From Puccinia triticina (taxonomy: Eukaryota > Basidiomycota > Pucciniomycetes > Pucciniales > Pucciniaceae): a DNA stretch of 64,000 nucleotides. Positions 22,201-33,357 of the stretch are shown here, piece after piece. The first letter of the stretch is position 1, and each line of letters opens with the position of its first letter. The position numbers were made by a program, and so were the translations under genes. The stretch lies in assembly GCF_026914185.1 (NCBI RefSeq), contig NC_070575.1, positions 558,001-622,000 on the forward strand, given 5' to 3'. Under the pieces are notes generated by a model. The model was not told where the DNA came from, did not search any database, and worked only from the letters and a program-made list of their open reading frames with translations.

Positions 22201-25200
22201 ATATGAACTTCATGACCTTTAATGGCACCAAGGGGCTGGTTGGTATTGGAGAAGGCAAGGTTGTTATTGTGGAGGACTTCAAACAGCTTCTCCTTTTGCT
22301 CAATAGTCAACTTATCACTGAACTTGGCTTCACAGAGTTCTTCTGTAATAAATTTCTGCAGTTGAGGATTGGACTTCTTTACAGCAGAAATTTCCTTGGA
22401 AGGGCTCATTTTCTCCAGATGATGAGACTTAAAACTGAATTTCTTCCTCTTGTTCTCATTTCCAATGGTAAAGAATCTCTCTTTGCTGTTTGTGATGTCA
22501 AAGCCATAAAGAGACATGTAATCATTTCCAAGGATAAGATAGTCAATTCTTGCATTTTTCATGACTACAAATTCTGCTAGAATTCTGATAGAGCCTTTAG
22601 TGTGAGGAAAAATCAAAGCTGTTTCTATTATGCCCATTGGTTGTAATTGGTCACTACAGCTGTGAAATTTTGCATGGTTAATTGGCATGAGCTTGTTTTC
22701 CCATTCTGGTAATATAGAGTCTAGCAATTTGTTGCTGATGATTGAGCAAGAAGCTCCACTATCAAGAAGACATGATTGTTCTCTGGATTCAATAAGGACA
22801 GTGGTAAGATTTGCTTTTCCAGTAAGATGAGCTTTTCCTTTATCAGGTTTACATTTCATCAGTCTAGCATCCTCTATGTGGGAAGAATGGCAGGATTTGT
22901 CCCATGTCTGGGGTTGATGAGTTTCAGCTTGAATTTCAGCAATGGAGAAGTCTTGGTTTATCTCACACTCTACAGCATGTGTTCCAAAATCAAAATCAAC
23001 CAAGGGGTCATAATTGGCACCATTCCCATTGTCCATGGCAAGAATCATATGATTGGTTCTATGATTCTCTTCTTCTTCATCTAGTTCTGATTCAGACTTG
23101 TGTGGTTCACCTTGATCTTCTCCATTGTCACTCTTGGGATCATCATCCTCATCCATTCCTACATTATTGATCCTGTTCTTCTTCTTAGGGCATTCCCTGG
23201 AGAAGTGACCAGTTTGTTTACAGAAATGGCATATAAGTTTTTCTTTCTCAGGGGCAGAGACAGGATTCTTTTTGGCAGAGGAGTCAGTTGGCTTATCAGT
23301 TTTCTCAGGGGCAGGATTGCTTCTCCAGTGGGATCTGTTTGGAGTGTTATAATTGTTTGTCACAGGCTTGTTCCTTTTCATGACTCTGTCTATGACCTCT
23401 TCAGCAATTATAACCATATCCTCAAAACTCATTTCAGTGGCATCTCTTTTGTATCTGCTTTTAATAGCATGCTCAAGGTTTGGAGGGCATTGCTTTAAGA
23501 TTTTCTCACAAATAAGATACTGACTGAGTTCAGGTTGATAAGCTTTCAGTCTTTCTCTCTGATTACCAAACCATTTATGGATTTTCCTCCCATCATAGGC
23601 AAAGTGATCATTCTCAAACTCTTGTTGCATTTTCCATTTCCAGTTCTCAGTGCCAAACTTGTTTCTGATGGCATTCTTCCACCAAGCCCAAGATTTGTTT
23701 CCATACTGGTCTCTGATGCCTAGGTACCAATTCCTTGCAGTGTCAGTTAACAAGATTGTTAATCTACTGATTATCATGTTATCCAGCATCAAGTAGTCTC
23801 TGACCAGGATATCAGTGTTTTTAATCCAAAGCTCATGATTGTAAGGTAATTCTCCAGAGAATTTCTCCCAGTCTCCATTTTTGGGGATACCTTTCCACAG
23901 TTCCTTCCTCATTTCAAAGTCTATTGCTCCATGATCAATGTAGGGGAATTCCTCTTGGGTCTTAGCCTCAGGAGTATTGATAGCAGGCTTAGGAAAGTTA
24001 TCTCTTGGTGGTCTCTGGGGTTCAGGAGTAGGAACAGGAGGAGGAGGTCTGTGTTCCTGTTGTTGCTCATGGTGGACATTCTGGAAGGGATTATTGTATA
24101 AGAGATGAGGGGGTTGGTCTCTGTCATCTGGTATTAACACGGAATCCAGCTTTGAGCTCACAGTGTTTACTACAGAAGATATGTCACTGAATCTTCTCTT
24201 AGATTGTTCAAACCTGTTGTGCTCATTGGCATGAAGGTCATTGATCTGATTACCAATGGAAGTAAGATTGTTGCTCACTTTCTCTTCAAAATCTTTCAGA
24301 TTTTGGCCAATTGTATCCATGTTAGAATGACATTGTGATTCATTTACCAGAATCAAATCTTGAACTGTCTCAAACTTATCATCTATGTGTTTCTTCAGTT
24401 GTTCTAACACATTGTTATTCACTGTGGACTTCTCTCTGGCACTTTCACCTATGTTATTCAGGATTTGATCAAGCAAAAAGGGAATGAATTCATCTTTAAA
24501 CAGATCAAGAATTGAATGATTCAGGACATCTTTAAAATTGCTGACACAAGATTCAAGAAGAGTACCAGGAATGGTTTCAACAGTACCAGATAATTCAGAG
24601 AGAAATTTAGAGAACAAGACTTGTAATTTTTCTTCTAGGAACAAGGGACCATTTCTAGACATTTCAGAGTTAAGGTTATTGAGAAAAAATTCTCTATTTG
24701 AAGGATCAGAGAGATTATCAATATCTAAACTGAGGCCTAGTGGTGAATCACTACTTAAGGAACTTTTGGGTAAAGATTCATCTAGTAAGGGCCTCTCCCT
24801 CTGGCTCTCCCGCGTCCATAGATTCTCCTCACTCCTCGTGTGGCTCTCATCAGGTATTCTCCTATCTCTAGTACTCTCTGAGTGTCGTCCTGGGGGCGTC
24901 TCCAGTTCCTCCCTGATCCTCTCCAATTGTCTTGAGGATGAGGGGGGTTGTGGTCTGCGTATCCTTGCTGCGTGTGAGGATAATGGGGTGGATTGACCCC
25001 GCCAGGTTGATAATGAGGGCTGGGGCGGAACAATTGAACCACCTCTCGCGGTATAGAAGCTGGTATTGGCCTCACTTGGAGCGCTTGCGGCGGCGGCGGC
25101 GGCGGTGGTTGCTGCGGTATTTGAGGGCCGTGGTAAATCTGACCTTCTGGACGCGGTTGTGGAAGTTCCTGACGGTTGGAAGGGGTAGGACCCTGGAACT

Positions 25201-25982
25201 CCTGCGTTGGTACTCGGTACTGTAAGCCCGTAGGCTCCGGAGTCGGCGTGGCTATCATTGGTTGATAGTTGGCGTGTGGCGCTACGGCTAGCTGCGAATG
25301 GTGGCGGATTGTTTGATCTGCCGGGTTCTGTTGCGCTAGAGATTGATTCAATTGATGGAGCTCCTCGTTGGGGATCCATTCTTGGCATAGACGGATAGCG
25401 TCTGCTCTCCCAACCAGCTCTATAATCATTTCTTGCGTCATCGAAGCTTGGGAGAGGAGTCTCTTCATCGAGGCCGTGTTCTGTGCCTCTCTCGCTCGGA
25501 CAAACATGTCGAATTGATCGTTGAAGAGGTTGATGAGGCCTGTCAGCTCCATTTCTTCTGGGATCAGATCCATCGGGCCGGAAGACTCTTCCCGTCGTGG
25601 GTTCTGAATGGGCGGAAGGAGGGCTAAACTGGGGGAGGCATTCGGCCTCATACCCTCGGGGTTGGTAGGCTGGGAGGGCGGTTGATCCTTCTGAGGATAA
25701 TTCGCCGTAGGGATCATTTGTTCCCTGTCTACTGGGCGCGGTACCGGCGTGGACCTGTTCGAGGCTAGAGCTATTGATGTCTCTCTCGCCTGGTATAGCG
25801 CCGGAGGGATCCCTGTGTCTGGGGGAAGCGGCTCCTCCTCCGGGAACTTGAGGAAATCCTCTTGGAGCGGCGGCAATGCTGACTCTAGCTCTTCGAAGCC
25901 TTTCCTCGGCGGCTGGACTGAGGCGGTAGCGGAGGCGCTGTTCTGCTGAGAGGTCTCTGCCATTTCTAAGGTGAGGAGGCAT
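19227..25982 (-). CDS. Gag-Pol polyprotein of the chromovirus, single intact frame
   Basis: ATG at 25982 (context CACCATGC) opens about 2251 codons with no break. An N-terminal disordered part of about 400 residues is followed by a gag capsid-like helical region ([24 protein letters not shown]) and a CCHC knuckle ([14 protein letters not shown], codon start 23231). Next come the protease DSG (codon 22763), RT YIDD (codon 21701), RNase H YVDAS (codon 21254), an integrase zinc region (H..H..CSSC..C) and the D-D-E triad at codons 20339, 20153 and 20045 with the canonical 35-residue gap. The C-terminal chromodomain ([15 protein letters not shown]) should direct integration to marked chromatin. 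Products act in the virus-like particle and nucleus. A GTG nine nucleotides upstream is in frame but the ATG is the likely start. All catalytic residues are present, so it may be active. Confidence 0.93.
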   Translation of the reverse strand: MPPHLRNGRDLSAEQRLRYRLSPAAEERLRRARVSIAAAPRGFPQVPGGGAASPRHRDPSGAIPGERDINSSSLEQVHAGTAPSRQGTNDPYGELSSEGSTALPAYQPRGYEAECLPQFSPPSAHSEPTTGRVFRPDGSDPRRNGADRPHQPLQRSIRHVCPSERGTEHGLDEETPLPSFDDARNDYRAGWESRRYPSMPRMDPQRGAPSIESISSATEPGRSNNPPPFAASRSATRQLSTNDSHADSGAYGLTVPSTNAGVPGSYPFQPSGTSTTASRRSDLPRPSNTAATTAAAAAASAPSEANTSFYTARGGSIVPPQPSLSTWRGQSTPLSSHAARIRRPQPPSSSRQLERIREELETPPGRHSESTRDRRIPDESHTRSEENLWTRESQRERPLLDESLPKSSLSSDSPLGLSLDIDNLSDPSNREFFLNNLNSEMSRNGPLFLEEKLQVLFSKFLSELSGTVETIPGTLLESCVSNFKDVLNHSILDLFKDEFIPFLLDQILNNIGESAREKSTVNNNVLEQLKKHIDDKFETVQDLILVNESQCHSNMDTIGQNLKDFEEKVSNNLTSIGNQINDLHANEHNRFEQSKRRFSDISSVVNTVSSKLDSVLIPDDRDQPPHLLYNNPFQNVHHEQQQEHRPPPPVPTPEPQRPPRDNFPKPAINTPEAKTQEEFPYIDHGAIDFEMRKELWKGIPKNGDWEKFSGELPYNHELWIKNTDILVRDYLMLDNMIISRLTILLTDTARNWYLGIRDQYGNKSWAWWKNAIRNKFGTENWKWKMQQEFENDHFAYDGRKIHKWFGNQRERLKAYQPELSQYLICEKILKQCPPNLEHAIKSRYKRDATEMSFEDMVIIAEEVIDRVMKRNKPVTNNYNTPNRSHWRSNPAPEKTDKPTDSSAKKNPVSAPEKEKLICHFCKQTGHFSRECPKKKNRINNVGMDEDDDPKSDNGEDQGEPHKSESELDEEEENHRTNHMILAMDNGNGANYDPLVDFDFGTHAVECEINQDFSIAEIQAETHQPQTWDKSCHSSHIEDARLMKCKPDKGKAHLTGKANLTTVLIESREQSCLLDSGASCSIISNKLLDSILPEWENKLMPINHAKFHSCSDQLQPMGIIETALIFPHTKGSIRILAEFVVMKNARIDYLILGNDYMSLYGFDITNSKERFFTIGNENKRKKFSFKSHHLEKMSPSKEISAVKKSNPQLQKFITEELCEAKFSDKLTIEQKEKLFEVLHNNNLAFSNTNQPLGAIKGHEVHIKLTTERPYPPLLRRPPYPASPKSREALEQHIEELVNLNVLRKVGHNEVVEITTPVIIAWHNGKSRMVGDFRALNSYTASDRYPIPKISETLNNLAKAKYLTSMDVLKGFHQNVIAEDSRHLLRIIMHKGIYEYLRMPFGIKNAPSHFQRMMDIEFRKEIDEKWVIIYIDDIIIMSNTWEEHLNRTDRILKVVINMNMKISLKKCNFGFDQIKALGHLVSGIAIGIDQNKVAAVLQKPVPSSRKEMQSFLGFAGYYRQHIEKFAEIAKPLTELTRIDVIYEMTHHRIVAYNLLKEKLTTAPLLLFPDWAHPFTLYVDASMTGLGAALHQVQVIDGVRKEGPIVFISRQLKDSETRYGASQLECLCLVWALEKLHYYLDGSVFHVVTDCTALRSLLNMKTPNRHMLRWQIAIQEYRGNMTIIHRDGNIHKNADGLSRWALPNDPSNPAYDPEDKDDDRFPIMGIHVSTFKNEFFDSVREGYKQDKNTTILSELLLKDAKDAQLKNSLQDPWRKLYDEGRFSIFDGLIYFREKHNSVLVLADKESINTILHECHDSVYSGHLSEDRTLEKVADTAWWANWKQDTGEYCSSCDRCQKANKATGKRFGLLMKIEEPSKPWDVINMDWVTSLSPGGAASFNACLVIVDRYSKTPIFVPCFKDDSAMDTAILFWNRVMPRTGIPRIIISDRDPKFTSEFWTGLHSMLGTKLSFSTAYHPQTDGLAERMIQTLEDMIRRFCAYGLEFKDNDGYTHDWVSLLPILELAYCTSIHSTTGKPPAILEKGWIPNLPRNFLKQDSVDIHPTALAYGKIFEKARKHAEHCITEATSYNKERWDKSHKEPSFKVGDKVLISTANFNNLSGPKKMRDSFTGPFLVKALHGKNAVEVILTEEFSRKHPTFPVSLVKPYKDPNPDKFPLRQKVKVVIPPMDKTPQSKVIQKILRDKRLRVENRDVMMYLARYKGMSADHDEWLLEKDIPDSAILLRKFRSEKRSNPVV
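24782..25963 (-). CDS. Second, overlapping ORF of the chromovirus: proline-rich protein with RG-rich tail
   Basis: An ATG-started frame of 393 codons lies wholly inside the 5-prime part of gag-pol in another frame. Its sequence looks protein-like: a charged helical block at about residues 130-210 ([30 protein letters not shown]), a proline-rich stretch with a run of prolines, and a terminal RGRARGRG tail typical of nucleic-acid binding. Its ATG (25963, context GAAATGG) lies 19 nt after the gag-pol ATG, so leaky scanning could reach it. A splice from the upstream ORF would also join it in frame. The helical block is reminiscent of structural proteins seen in fungal retroelements, but I cannot name a family. 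It may be the older coding frame here. Confidence 0.6.
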   Translation of the reverse strand: MAETSQQNSASATASVQPPRKGFEELESALPPLQEDFLKFPEEEPLPPDTGIPPALYQARETSIALASNRSTPVPRPVDREQMIPTANYPQKDQPPSQPTNPEGMRPNASPSLALLPPIQNPRREESSGPMDLIPEEMELTGLINLFNDQFDMFVRAREAQNTASMKRLLSQASMTQEMIIELVGRADAIRLCQEWIPNEELHQLNQSLAQQNPADQTIRHHSQLAVAPHANYQPMIATPTPEPTGLQYRVPTQEFQGPTPSNRQELPQPRPEGQIYHGPQIPQQPPPPPPPQALQVRPIPASIPREVVQLFRPSPHYQPGGVNPPHYPHTQQGYADHNPPHPQDNWRGSGRNWRRPQDDTQRVLEIGEYLMRATRGVRRIYGRGRARGRGPY

Positions 25983-26744
25983 GGTGAGCACGTGTAGGAA
26001 AGTTGGTAGTCGAGTAGGAAAAGAAGAATAAGGATTTTTTAAAGGTTAAGTACCTGAGGATTTAGCTTTAGCAGAAATTCTCTTGCTTTTCCGCGTAGTA
26101 GAAGAGGTTTTTTTCTTATTTTCCTTTGCGCTTGACTTCGCTGAGGAATTAGAGTTCCACTCGGCTATATTGACGGGAGCAACAGTCTTCTTTCGACGAG
26201 TTTTTTGTGCTCTTGCAGTAGCAATAGGGGTCCACGACGAGCTACTGATAAGATTGCCGTTGCGCGGGTTTGTCACTATTCTATCGTCGTAGTTTTCGTC
26301 TTCTGCGCTAGTCTGCGCCGTTAAGAATTTTTTTACGGTCAACTGCGGTAATTGTAGATAAGAAGCAGGAGAATCTTTTGAGCGTACTCCGTTTTTCGCT
26401 ATCTCCTCTTGATTCGAAGATATGGAGGGTTCTGGGGAGGATAAGTCCGACGAAGGGATGAATAGCGGCGCGGAGGAGTCGCAATTCTGCACTTTCACGA
26501 GTACACAGGACGTAAAAAATTTTTTTCAAGGGTTCAGTTAGGAATTTTATCAATATAAGAGCAATTTGGGATAATTTTAGAAGATTTTCAGCGTTAGTAG
26601 GATATGTAGAAAAATTTTTTTAAGTGATTTTTTCGAATTTTTAAGAGTTTTTTTGTTTGATTTAGTCAGGAGGATCAGTCCTTTGGCTTTATAGCAGTCT
26701 AGAATTATGAAAAGGTGAGTAAATTTCCCGATGAGGCCCCCAAT
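25983..26744 (-). promoter_or_regulatory. ATG-free leader of the chromovirus
   Basis: In the sense direction no ATG occurs in any frame over 762 nt between the 5-prime LTR and the gag-pol start. About twelve would be expected by chance. This suggests selection for ribosome scanning to the gag-pol ATG (or to the ORF 19 nt later). Confidence 0.7.
26046..26498 (-). CDS. Leader open frame without ATG, K/S-rich, possible first exon of the overlapping ORF
   Basis: About 150 codons are open between an upstream TGA and the TAA at 26046-26048, and they contain no ATG. The C-terminal half is basic (TRRKKT, TRKSKR). Its last codons read TCA|GGT-ACT-TAA, i.e. a donor-like TCAG|GTACTT right before the stop. 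An acceptor CCTTAG at 25966 would join the frame to GAA-ATG of the 393-codon ORF after removing 88 nt (26053-25966). Translation would need a non-ATG start or an upstream exon from the LTR. Coding status is inferred only. Confidence 0.35.
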   Translation of the reverse strand: MKVQNCDSSAPLFIPSSDLSSPEPSISSNQEEIAKNGVRSKDSPASYLQLPQLTVKKFLTAQTSAEDENYDDRIVTNPRNGNLISSSSWTPIATARAQKTRRKKTVAPVNIAEWNSNSSAKSSAKENKKKTSSTTRKSKRISAKAKSSGT

Positions 26745-27715
26745 TGTGAGCCTGAGTCTCTATAGTGACAGCAGGACACAAGAAATGGGGGACAACAGTT
26801 TGATTTCTTGGGATAAAGAAAATACAACTGTAAGAGAAAAAAGAGAAAGAGAGAGAAAGAAACCAAGCAGGATAAGATAGAAGAGAAGTACTAGGTTATT
26901 CTAGTGGGAATGCACGTCCACTGGCAATGCTACTCTTCAGAAGAGTGCTGCTAATCTGTGCTAGAAGTGCTACAGCTTCCTCTCAGGAGGGTATCTGGAT
27001 TAGATAAGTTTAATCCAGCCACAGTTTTTTTAGACTTCTCTCTGGACAGTCAAGGTTCTTAATGGGAAACCTGAGGGACAGCCCTGCAACCTAGATTTTG
27101 AGGCAAAGGCCAAGTGATTATAAGGGACAGCCCTGTGATCAAGATAGAGGCAAAGGCCTGTAGAATTGAAGGGACAGCCCTGTGATCAAGGAGGAGGCAA
27201 AGCAAGAAGAAAAGGCAGATCAAACAAGACACAGAGTTGTACCTCTGAGATAATCAAGGTTCAGTGAAAGAGGTTACTTACTGTCAATATCCTAGGCGCC
27301 TGTGACGGTAGGTATACTGGGAGTAGAGTAGGCTCTTTGGTGGTGATCCTGGGGTTATCTGGGTGGTGGTTCTGGTGTGCTGAAGTCTGTGGATCCGCCT
27401 CAGGCAAGGGGGATTCAGACTACGAAAATTTTCACAGTTTGCTTATGTAATTTACATATGTACATGTGGTTTGGCGCGCCAGGTAGTGCTGACACGTCAC
27501 AACTGCGCAAGCGCGCCACAACTCAGTAACTCAGGGAAGGAGTATAGTTACAATGAATTGATAAGTTGTAACTAGGGTCAAAATTGCATGAGGAAACAGA
27601 ATCTGAAGTCAAAACAAGGTTATCTCTTAAGATGAAAAAGATATAAAGTAATTTATATGTAACAAAGGTAGAACAGGCAGCTTTTAGGTCAGCTGTGATG
27701 ACTCTAAGGCTGACA
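26745..27715 (-). repeat. 5-prime LTR (sense) of the chromovirus
   Basis: 971 bp and nearly identical to 18219-19189. It is followed outside by the CTGAG duplication (27716-27720). Confidence 0.95.
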
Positions 27716-27720
27716 CTGAG

Positions 27721-28306
27721 CTTGCCTTGGACAATTCAACAAATGACAACACATCTTCTGAAAATCCGAGGCCTAGTCCAAATAAAGGGAAACACCAAGC
27801 TTCAAACTCCAAAAACATCAACCCTAAAAGCCAGTCTTGCCGAAGCAGTGTTCCTAGTTCTTTTGTTGCCTATGAAGATTATGCATTGAAGAGGGAAGCT
27901 GGTCCATCCTCCTATTGAATTTTTGTTTGGAATTGTAATTGATGCAATTTTTTTGGATGTGTTTTTAGGGAAGTCTGAGGTTGCTCAAGAGAATCTAAAC
28001 TTTGAGAAGATGAAGTATCATCTATTGATTGAAAAGGATAGTAAAGGAATCAATTTGGAGAAAAAGAAATTCAATCATACAAAGGAAATCGAGGTAAAAA
28101 AGTGGGATCCCGAAATCAAGTTGGAGGAGAAGAAGTTGACCTTGGAGAAGGAGGAGAGGGACAAAGATCAAAAGTTTGAATTGGAAAATATTGATTGCCA
28201 AGGTTCTCAAGAGAATAAGTCAAAGAAGATGGAGTTGTTTGCCAAGTTTTTAGATGCTGGAAAGTCTATAGATGAGATTGAGAGAATCGCTAAGCTCTTG
28301 AACTAA
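27721..28306 (+). pseudogene. Coiled-coil C-terminal part of the Myb-like gene, separated by the chromovirus
   Basis: After the insertion, frame ELALDNSTNDNTSSEN continues a serine-rich linker to about 27910. After a TTTTTAG acceptor (27968) a charged coiled coil follows (KMKYHLLIEKDSKG, KLEEKKLTLEKEERD) ending KSIDEIERIAKLLN and TAA. Rust and other basidiomycete transposon-partner proteins often combine a Myb-like head with such a tail. That this is the 3-prime half of the 16474 gene is inference from position and style. Confidence 0.4.
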
Positions 28307-28452
28307 CTCGCAATTGTTGTTTTATGTGACTTGGATTTTGAATTAGTTGAATATTATCATCAACTTTGTCTTTATCATTTTAAAAAACAAAACACATCAA
28401 GATAAAAACTCAAAATGAACCTCATCAAAACAGGGTTATTTGCAGACAAATA

Positions 28453-30524
28453 TATCCAAGTTTCCTAAATCCACACAATTGTGGAAACTTAGATCTAAGT
28501 TTTGGTGTATTTCTATTACAATTTTTTTTCAGAGGCCCCTACATACACTAAATACACCCGCAGTCTGTTGAAATGTCCCCAAAGACTTCTGGAGTCCTAT
28601 GGACGACCCTCCAGCCGTGCCGCAGCAACAAGCAAATAGGGGCCGGTTGGTTTTGTTTTGCAAGGAGGGCCTAATCAAGTGATTAGGGCGCTCCAGGGAG
28701 GGGTTAGGACGAAACCGATGCCCCTGGGGTTTCTCCCCTCTTCTTTCCGCTCTATTTATACCCGTATCCAGCCTCAATGATACACCGCACCAGTCGTAAC
28801 ACCCCTCTGGCCATCACTCCATGCCACGCCGTCGCCACCGGCCACCGGCCCACTATTTCCAATCCGCAGCCATGGCTGTCCGCCATCCAGCCGTCCTTCA
28901 CTACAATCTCCACGCCTCAATAGGACGAGGCACCCCATTGCCACATCCACGCCCTAGGCGCCCCGGCGAACCCTGCCACTTGCGAGCCTGACGACGCCCC
29001 GCACCGCCTTACTCAACAATTCGCCAGGGCCTCTTCCCCGCGGCCATCTTGGCGAGGTCAAACTCGAGGAAATCGACGAACAACGGCGTGGCCCCACTAG
29101 CAGCTGCTGAGGCGAGTTCAGCCTCGATCTTCAGGTTGGCCTCTTTGACTTTGGCGCGGCTGCGGGAGGCCATGCTGCAGCCCCGCCTGTCAGCAATTAC
29201 AGCATGCAAGATGAAGGGGGGATGGGAGAGACGCAACTATACGCGGGCGTTCTTGTGCGCAAGCTTGATCTAGTCATGATTCACTGGCTGGTCTGGCTGT
29301 ATGAGATTGAGCGGCACCGGAGTATCCTGGGCCCGGGCTGTCTGACTTTCTTCTCTGCTCTTCCTTCCTCCTATAGCCTAACAACCTCCATCCCGGCGGC
29401 TTGAATCGTCGGCGGAGGAGAACAAAAACCGGAGACAACAGTTGGCAGGAGAGGATCACCATCCTTGTCTCCTCATCGTCATAGGCGGCTGATCCTCCTA
29501 TCACGTCCACAAACGCCGCTCTCTCAGGAACGACAAGAACGCCAGGCTGGAGACAAGGAGACCAAATGGCTTGTGCTTGTGCCGGACCCAGACCGCGCTC
29601 GGCTTGCTGACCTGTGCCCACTCCGGCTTGCCCCTCACACCTTCAACTCAACTCCAGCGACCACGACCCTTGCGATCACGCTCAGATAGATCACCGACTG
29701 GCTCTGCAGCCCCCCTCCCAGACCTCCATGATCCATCCAACCCCGCTCGCCCTCCCAACCAATGATTCTACATCCCTCTCGCTCCAAGCCCTACTTTCCT
29801 ACCATCAACTACACCATTGTGAGCCCAGTTTAACTAGCTCTTTGCTCTTCGCGAAATTCTTTGTTAGGCTGTTTGGAGTGTGGACTTCTTGCCTCTGGCC
29901 GCGGGTGATCACAATGTTTATAATGTTCAATGAGCAATTGGTGGTCTGTCTTGACTATCTACCTCTCCACACATTAGAAAAAAGAATATTGCTGAACAGG
30001 AGCCAAAATTTTGAATAAATGTAAACATTTTTGGGACTAAAACAATTAGTTGGTTAGACATGTAGCCTCAAACCATTATGAATGATCCAGATTTGAAGAG
30101 CATGATCAAAGTATCTCCAACCTTGAACTGGTCAGAATCCAATGAAGATGTTTAAAATTATTTGTTCTTGAGGTGGCCTCATTTCATCATACTTTCCCTG
30201 CGCCTGACGGATCACAGAGCTGATATCTTTTTCATTCTTCTTCCCTTTTTTTTTTTTTGGTATAAAAACACTACAAGTGGGGATGGGATGCTTGATTCTC
30301 CAAAAGAACTGGAGAGAATAATCAATTATGGAGTCCTAACTTTGTAAGCAGCAAACTCCAAGATTGATGAACCTGCCTGAAATCAATAGATTTAAAATAT
30401 TTTGATGAGTTGGACTGGTTATCTGGGGGAGGTGAGGCCATTCAGCAAGAAAGGGGCATTCAGGGACCAGGGAGCTTAAACCTGCTTAGACCTTGCAGCG
30501 GCGTAGCCGCTTTGTCCTCTAGTG
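28453..30524 (-). repeat. Right arm of 17-kb inverted-repeat structure (ends CCTCTAGTG)
   Basis: Reverse complement of 13500-15569 with only scattered substitutions (for example one C/T near 29930). The inner edge is TATCCAAGT and the outer edge CTAGTG. A MITE sits directly on the outer edge. Confidence 0.85.
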
Positions 30525-30700
30525 TTCTTCAAAGTTGAAGTTCATGCATGTATAAATGCATAAATCATAAATTCATAAAACTTTGTTTGCAGGGGATCTC
30601 ACCAATCTTCTTAAGTAATCGTTGGCTTTCCCAGCCAAAGAATTTTTATGAATTTATGATTTACACATTTATGCATGCATGAATTCCAACTTTGAAAACC
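30525..30700. mobile_element. MITE, family 1 copy 1 (TTCAAAGTTG ends)
   Basis: Arms TTCAAAGTTG..TTCATGCATG and CATGCATGAATTCCAACTTTGAA pair over about 60 bp. Related MITEs lie at 35581 and 59388. The left end runs into the TAGTG of the inverted-repeat arm. Confidence 0.6.
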
Positions 30701-32969
30701 ATAATTTATAGGGGGTTTCCAGGGTCCTGGTACTAGGGAAAAGCCGCAGCGGGGCCGCAGTTTGGAACTCAAGATCATGAACAGGAGTTCTGGAGCACAC
30801 ATCATGTAATGACCGCAAACAACGCTTACATAGAGATATGGCCAAGAGTAGAGAGTCAAAGGAAAAAGAGCTTATAGCTCTTTGCCATTGTTGATATCAT
30901 TGTATACAATTTAAAGAAGCAAAAAACAGTCTGTGGTTTCAATAAATTAACACCATTCCAGCTGGTGTGAGGTTTGCTGTGGCTGGCGGCTCTGTTCCAG
31001 TCCCTTTTTCAAACTAGTTAAATGCATATTTTGTATGCAATAGGGGGTTTGAAGGTCCAAATGCAACAATTTCTTCATCAGTTTGGAAAAGCTTGTATTA
31101 CCCAAGGTAAATTGTTAGAAGATGCGCCTTGGGGCAAGACTTGTGGTTTCCAGGGCAAAGAGGCTACTGCGCTTTAATCTTGCCCAGATTTGACCAATCC
31201 CCCTTTCTGCAGGAAGACACTGACTGGTCCAAGGTTAGGAGAGATTCAATAAAAATGCTAGCTTACTTTGTTTCTCCTCCTTCCCCTTGACAGTGATGAA
31301 TTGGCTTCCATCTAGGAGCATGGATTTCTTCAATCTTCTCCTAAGATTCATATGTATTCCTGATCAGATTGCCCCGTTGTCAGGGCGCGTCTCTTCGGTG
31401 ACTGCGCTCTGAATGAGAATCACGGCTAAAGCCGGTAGATACAACAGGATAGTCGGAGCGGAGCTCTAATCTACTCTGCTGATACAACTAGAGGATATAT
31501 ACCACGCCTCTATTCCAGAGGGGCAGGTTGTACACAGCAACCGAAGTCTATAGACTCCTACGAGGAAAGTTCTTGATGAAGAAAGGATGAGAGCCTGAAC
31601 TTAACCGGTATCGGCGAGGTCAAGCGAGGAGGTGAAGGTGATAGATAGAAAGAAAGGAATCCAGAAAATCCCCGGTCGTAGTATTTGATGAAGTTGAATG
31701 CTACAAGGTAGGCGGGCTTGGTAAAATCTGAACTGCGGAATTCCTCTGGGCCGGGGGAATTCCTGTACTTATACCATGTCGATCTGTGACTAGCTTACTT
31801 GAAACATGTCATTCGTCTGTCATATTCAGCTGCGGCTACGCTATTTCTCAGAGGCGCAGCCTCATAGCCCGCTCTCCTGTGCGGGCGTGTCAGTTGCGGC
31901 ACGGTCTGCACTAGCGGCCAGCTGACACCCGTGAACAAGCACAGTACAGCCCAAAAGTAGACACATTCCTTCATTCTTTATGTCAATGAGGCAGGGGGCC
32001 CAACCTTGCCCCTGGGGGTGTATTACTGCCCTTTGCACTCTCCTTGAGTTGAATGTGGTATACAATACTGCAGACCATCCAGCCTTCCTCTTTTGTTTTA
32101 CTTGTGTTCCCTGACTCACCCTCAACTCCTGTATCATTATTACATATTTAAATAGCCAAACACAACATGACTCTACATAATTCTATCAATATGGGGGAAA
32201 TCCTGTTCCCAACTTCTGTTTTACGTTTGAATGCTGAACATTCAGCTTCAAGTCAGTGGAGACAATTTTGTGCACCCCTAAATTCATCAGGAAAGAATTT
32301 GCTGGCAAAGTTGACAAAGCAGGAGGGGATGGTGGTGAGCAGGAAGAGGACGGAGGGGTTGGTATGTCTGACTGAGCAGATGGCGGGGAAGCTTGGGCTG
32401 AGCAAGGCAAGAATGTTTCCCGGTTTTAAGAGAGCAAGAAAAGGGAGAGTGTGAACTTGGCCGGAAGGAGGAACGCAAGGCTGAGCAAGGCTGGGCGGGG
32501 CAATGGACAAACGGGTCTGTCAGAGGAGTATGTACACCAGATAGCCAGAGCTTTTACCTATACAGGATGACCCAAGGCTATTGCCTTAACCGGAAGCCAA
32601 GGGCTTCACAGCTTACCGCTTTTTGGAGCATTAAGCAGGAACACATTTGAAGATTGCTAGACAGTCAGACTGTCCGCTGGGCAGAGTAATTTATGAAATG
32701 TACACACAAGCAACAAGGGCCACATTTTTGGCCAGGAAAAGTAATTATGAAAAGTAAACAGGAGCAAAGAAGGCAGAGGTTGGGTCACAAGTTACAGGCA
32801 TTTGCTCAGTGGTGGGTGCCCAAACACAAAAGCGGTGGTGGTTCCTGAGAACAAAAGACATGAAGAATATAAAAGGAGGAGCATTATGAGCCATTGTGAC
32901 AATATACCATGTGGGGAGGTGTTGATGGCTGGGCCTAATTATCATCCTACCTGTGTCAGCATCAAACTT
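30701..32969. other. Spacer without recognisable gene; contains a 40-nt hairpin repeat
   Basis: No coding region supported. Overlapping frames at 32167-32510 on both strands are low-complexity. A hairpin TGTCAG..CTGACA at 31888-31927 recurs at 42936-42975. Confidence 0.4.
31888..31927 (+). repeat. 40-nt hairpin repeat, copy 1
   Basis: TGTCAGTTGC..ACTAGCGGCC..CTGACA. The outer six bases form a perfect inverted pair. A diverged copy of the same length lies at 42936. Confidence 0.5.
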
Positions 32970-32976
32970 CTTAAAT

Positions 32977-33350
32977 CAACAAAGGGTAGTTACGCTACGT
33001 GTAACGCGTAGATAACGGTAATGTAACAGAATTTTTGTTGTTATCTACGCGTTACGTGTAACGGCGGTGCAATTAAATTATCACACCACATTAAGCCGTT
33101 TTATTATGCTCATTGCGTTATCCGGGCGCGCGGAGCCCCTGAGAACGGGCAAAAAATGAGGCTAAAAAAGCCTTAAATGGTCTGTTATCGCGTTATCCGG
33201 GGGATAACGCGATAATGGGCCTCAAAAATGAGGCCCGTTACGTTATGTGCGGGGCCTAAAATGACCCTGTTACTAGCTGTAAAGTAACAGGGGTAGTTAT
33301 GTTACCAAAATTGCGCGGATAACGCAACGTAATGTAACTACCCTTTGTTG
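32977..33350. mobile_element. Palindromic MITE with 17-bp TIR and CTTAAAT target duplication
   Basis: CAACAAAGGGTAGTTAC and GTAACTACCCTTTGTTG are perfect inverted ends. CTTAAAT flanks both sides (32970-32976, 33351-33357). The interior is packed with TAACG/CGTTA hairpins such as GTTATCCGGGGGATAAC. The 7-bp (possibly 8-bp) duplication hints at hAT-like mobilisation; no transposase is encoded. Confidence 0.85.
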
Positions 33351-33357
33351 CTTAAAT

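Larger units (their letters stand above)
18219..27715 (-). mobile_element. Complete Ty3/gypsy chromovirus with 971-bp LTRs and 5-bp TSD CTGAG
   Basis: Two LTRs of 971 bp (18219-19189 and 26745-27715) bracket gag, protease, RT, RNase H, integrase and chromodomain coding, all on the minus strand. The sense 5-prime LTR is 26745-27715. Target duplications CTGAG lie at 18214-18218 and 27716-27720. The LTRs differ at one position that I could see (G at about 19060, C at about 27588). A polypurine-like tract GGTGGTAGGGAA abuts the 3-prime LTR. A candidate primer site TGGGGGCCTCATC starts 2-3 nt inside the 5-prime LTR edge; the tRNA is not identified. The insertion split an older inverted-repeat element. 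Confidence 0.95.

Noticed and set aside
19404..25949. Plus-strand frames opposite the chromovirus
   Set aside because: All are shorter shadows of the intact minus-strand gag-pol and its overlapping ORF and show no family motifs.
26046..26498. Leader frame as an independent ATG-started gene
   Set aside because: The frame has no ATG anywhere and an upstream TGA. It is kept only as a possible spliced or non-ATG exon.
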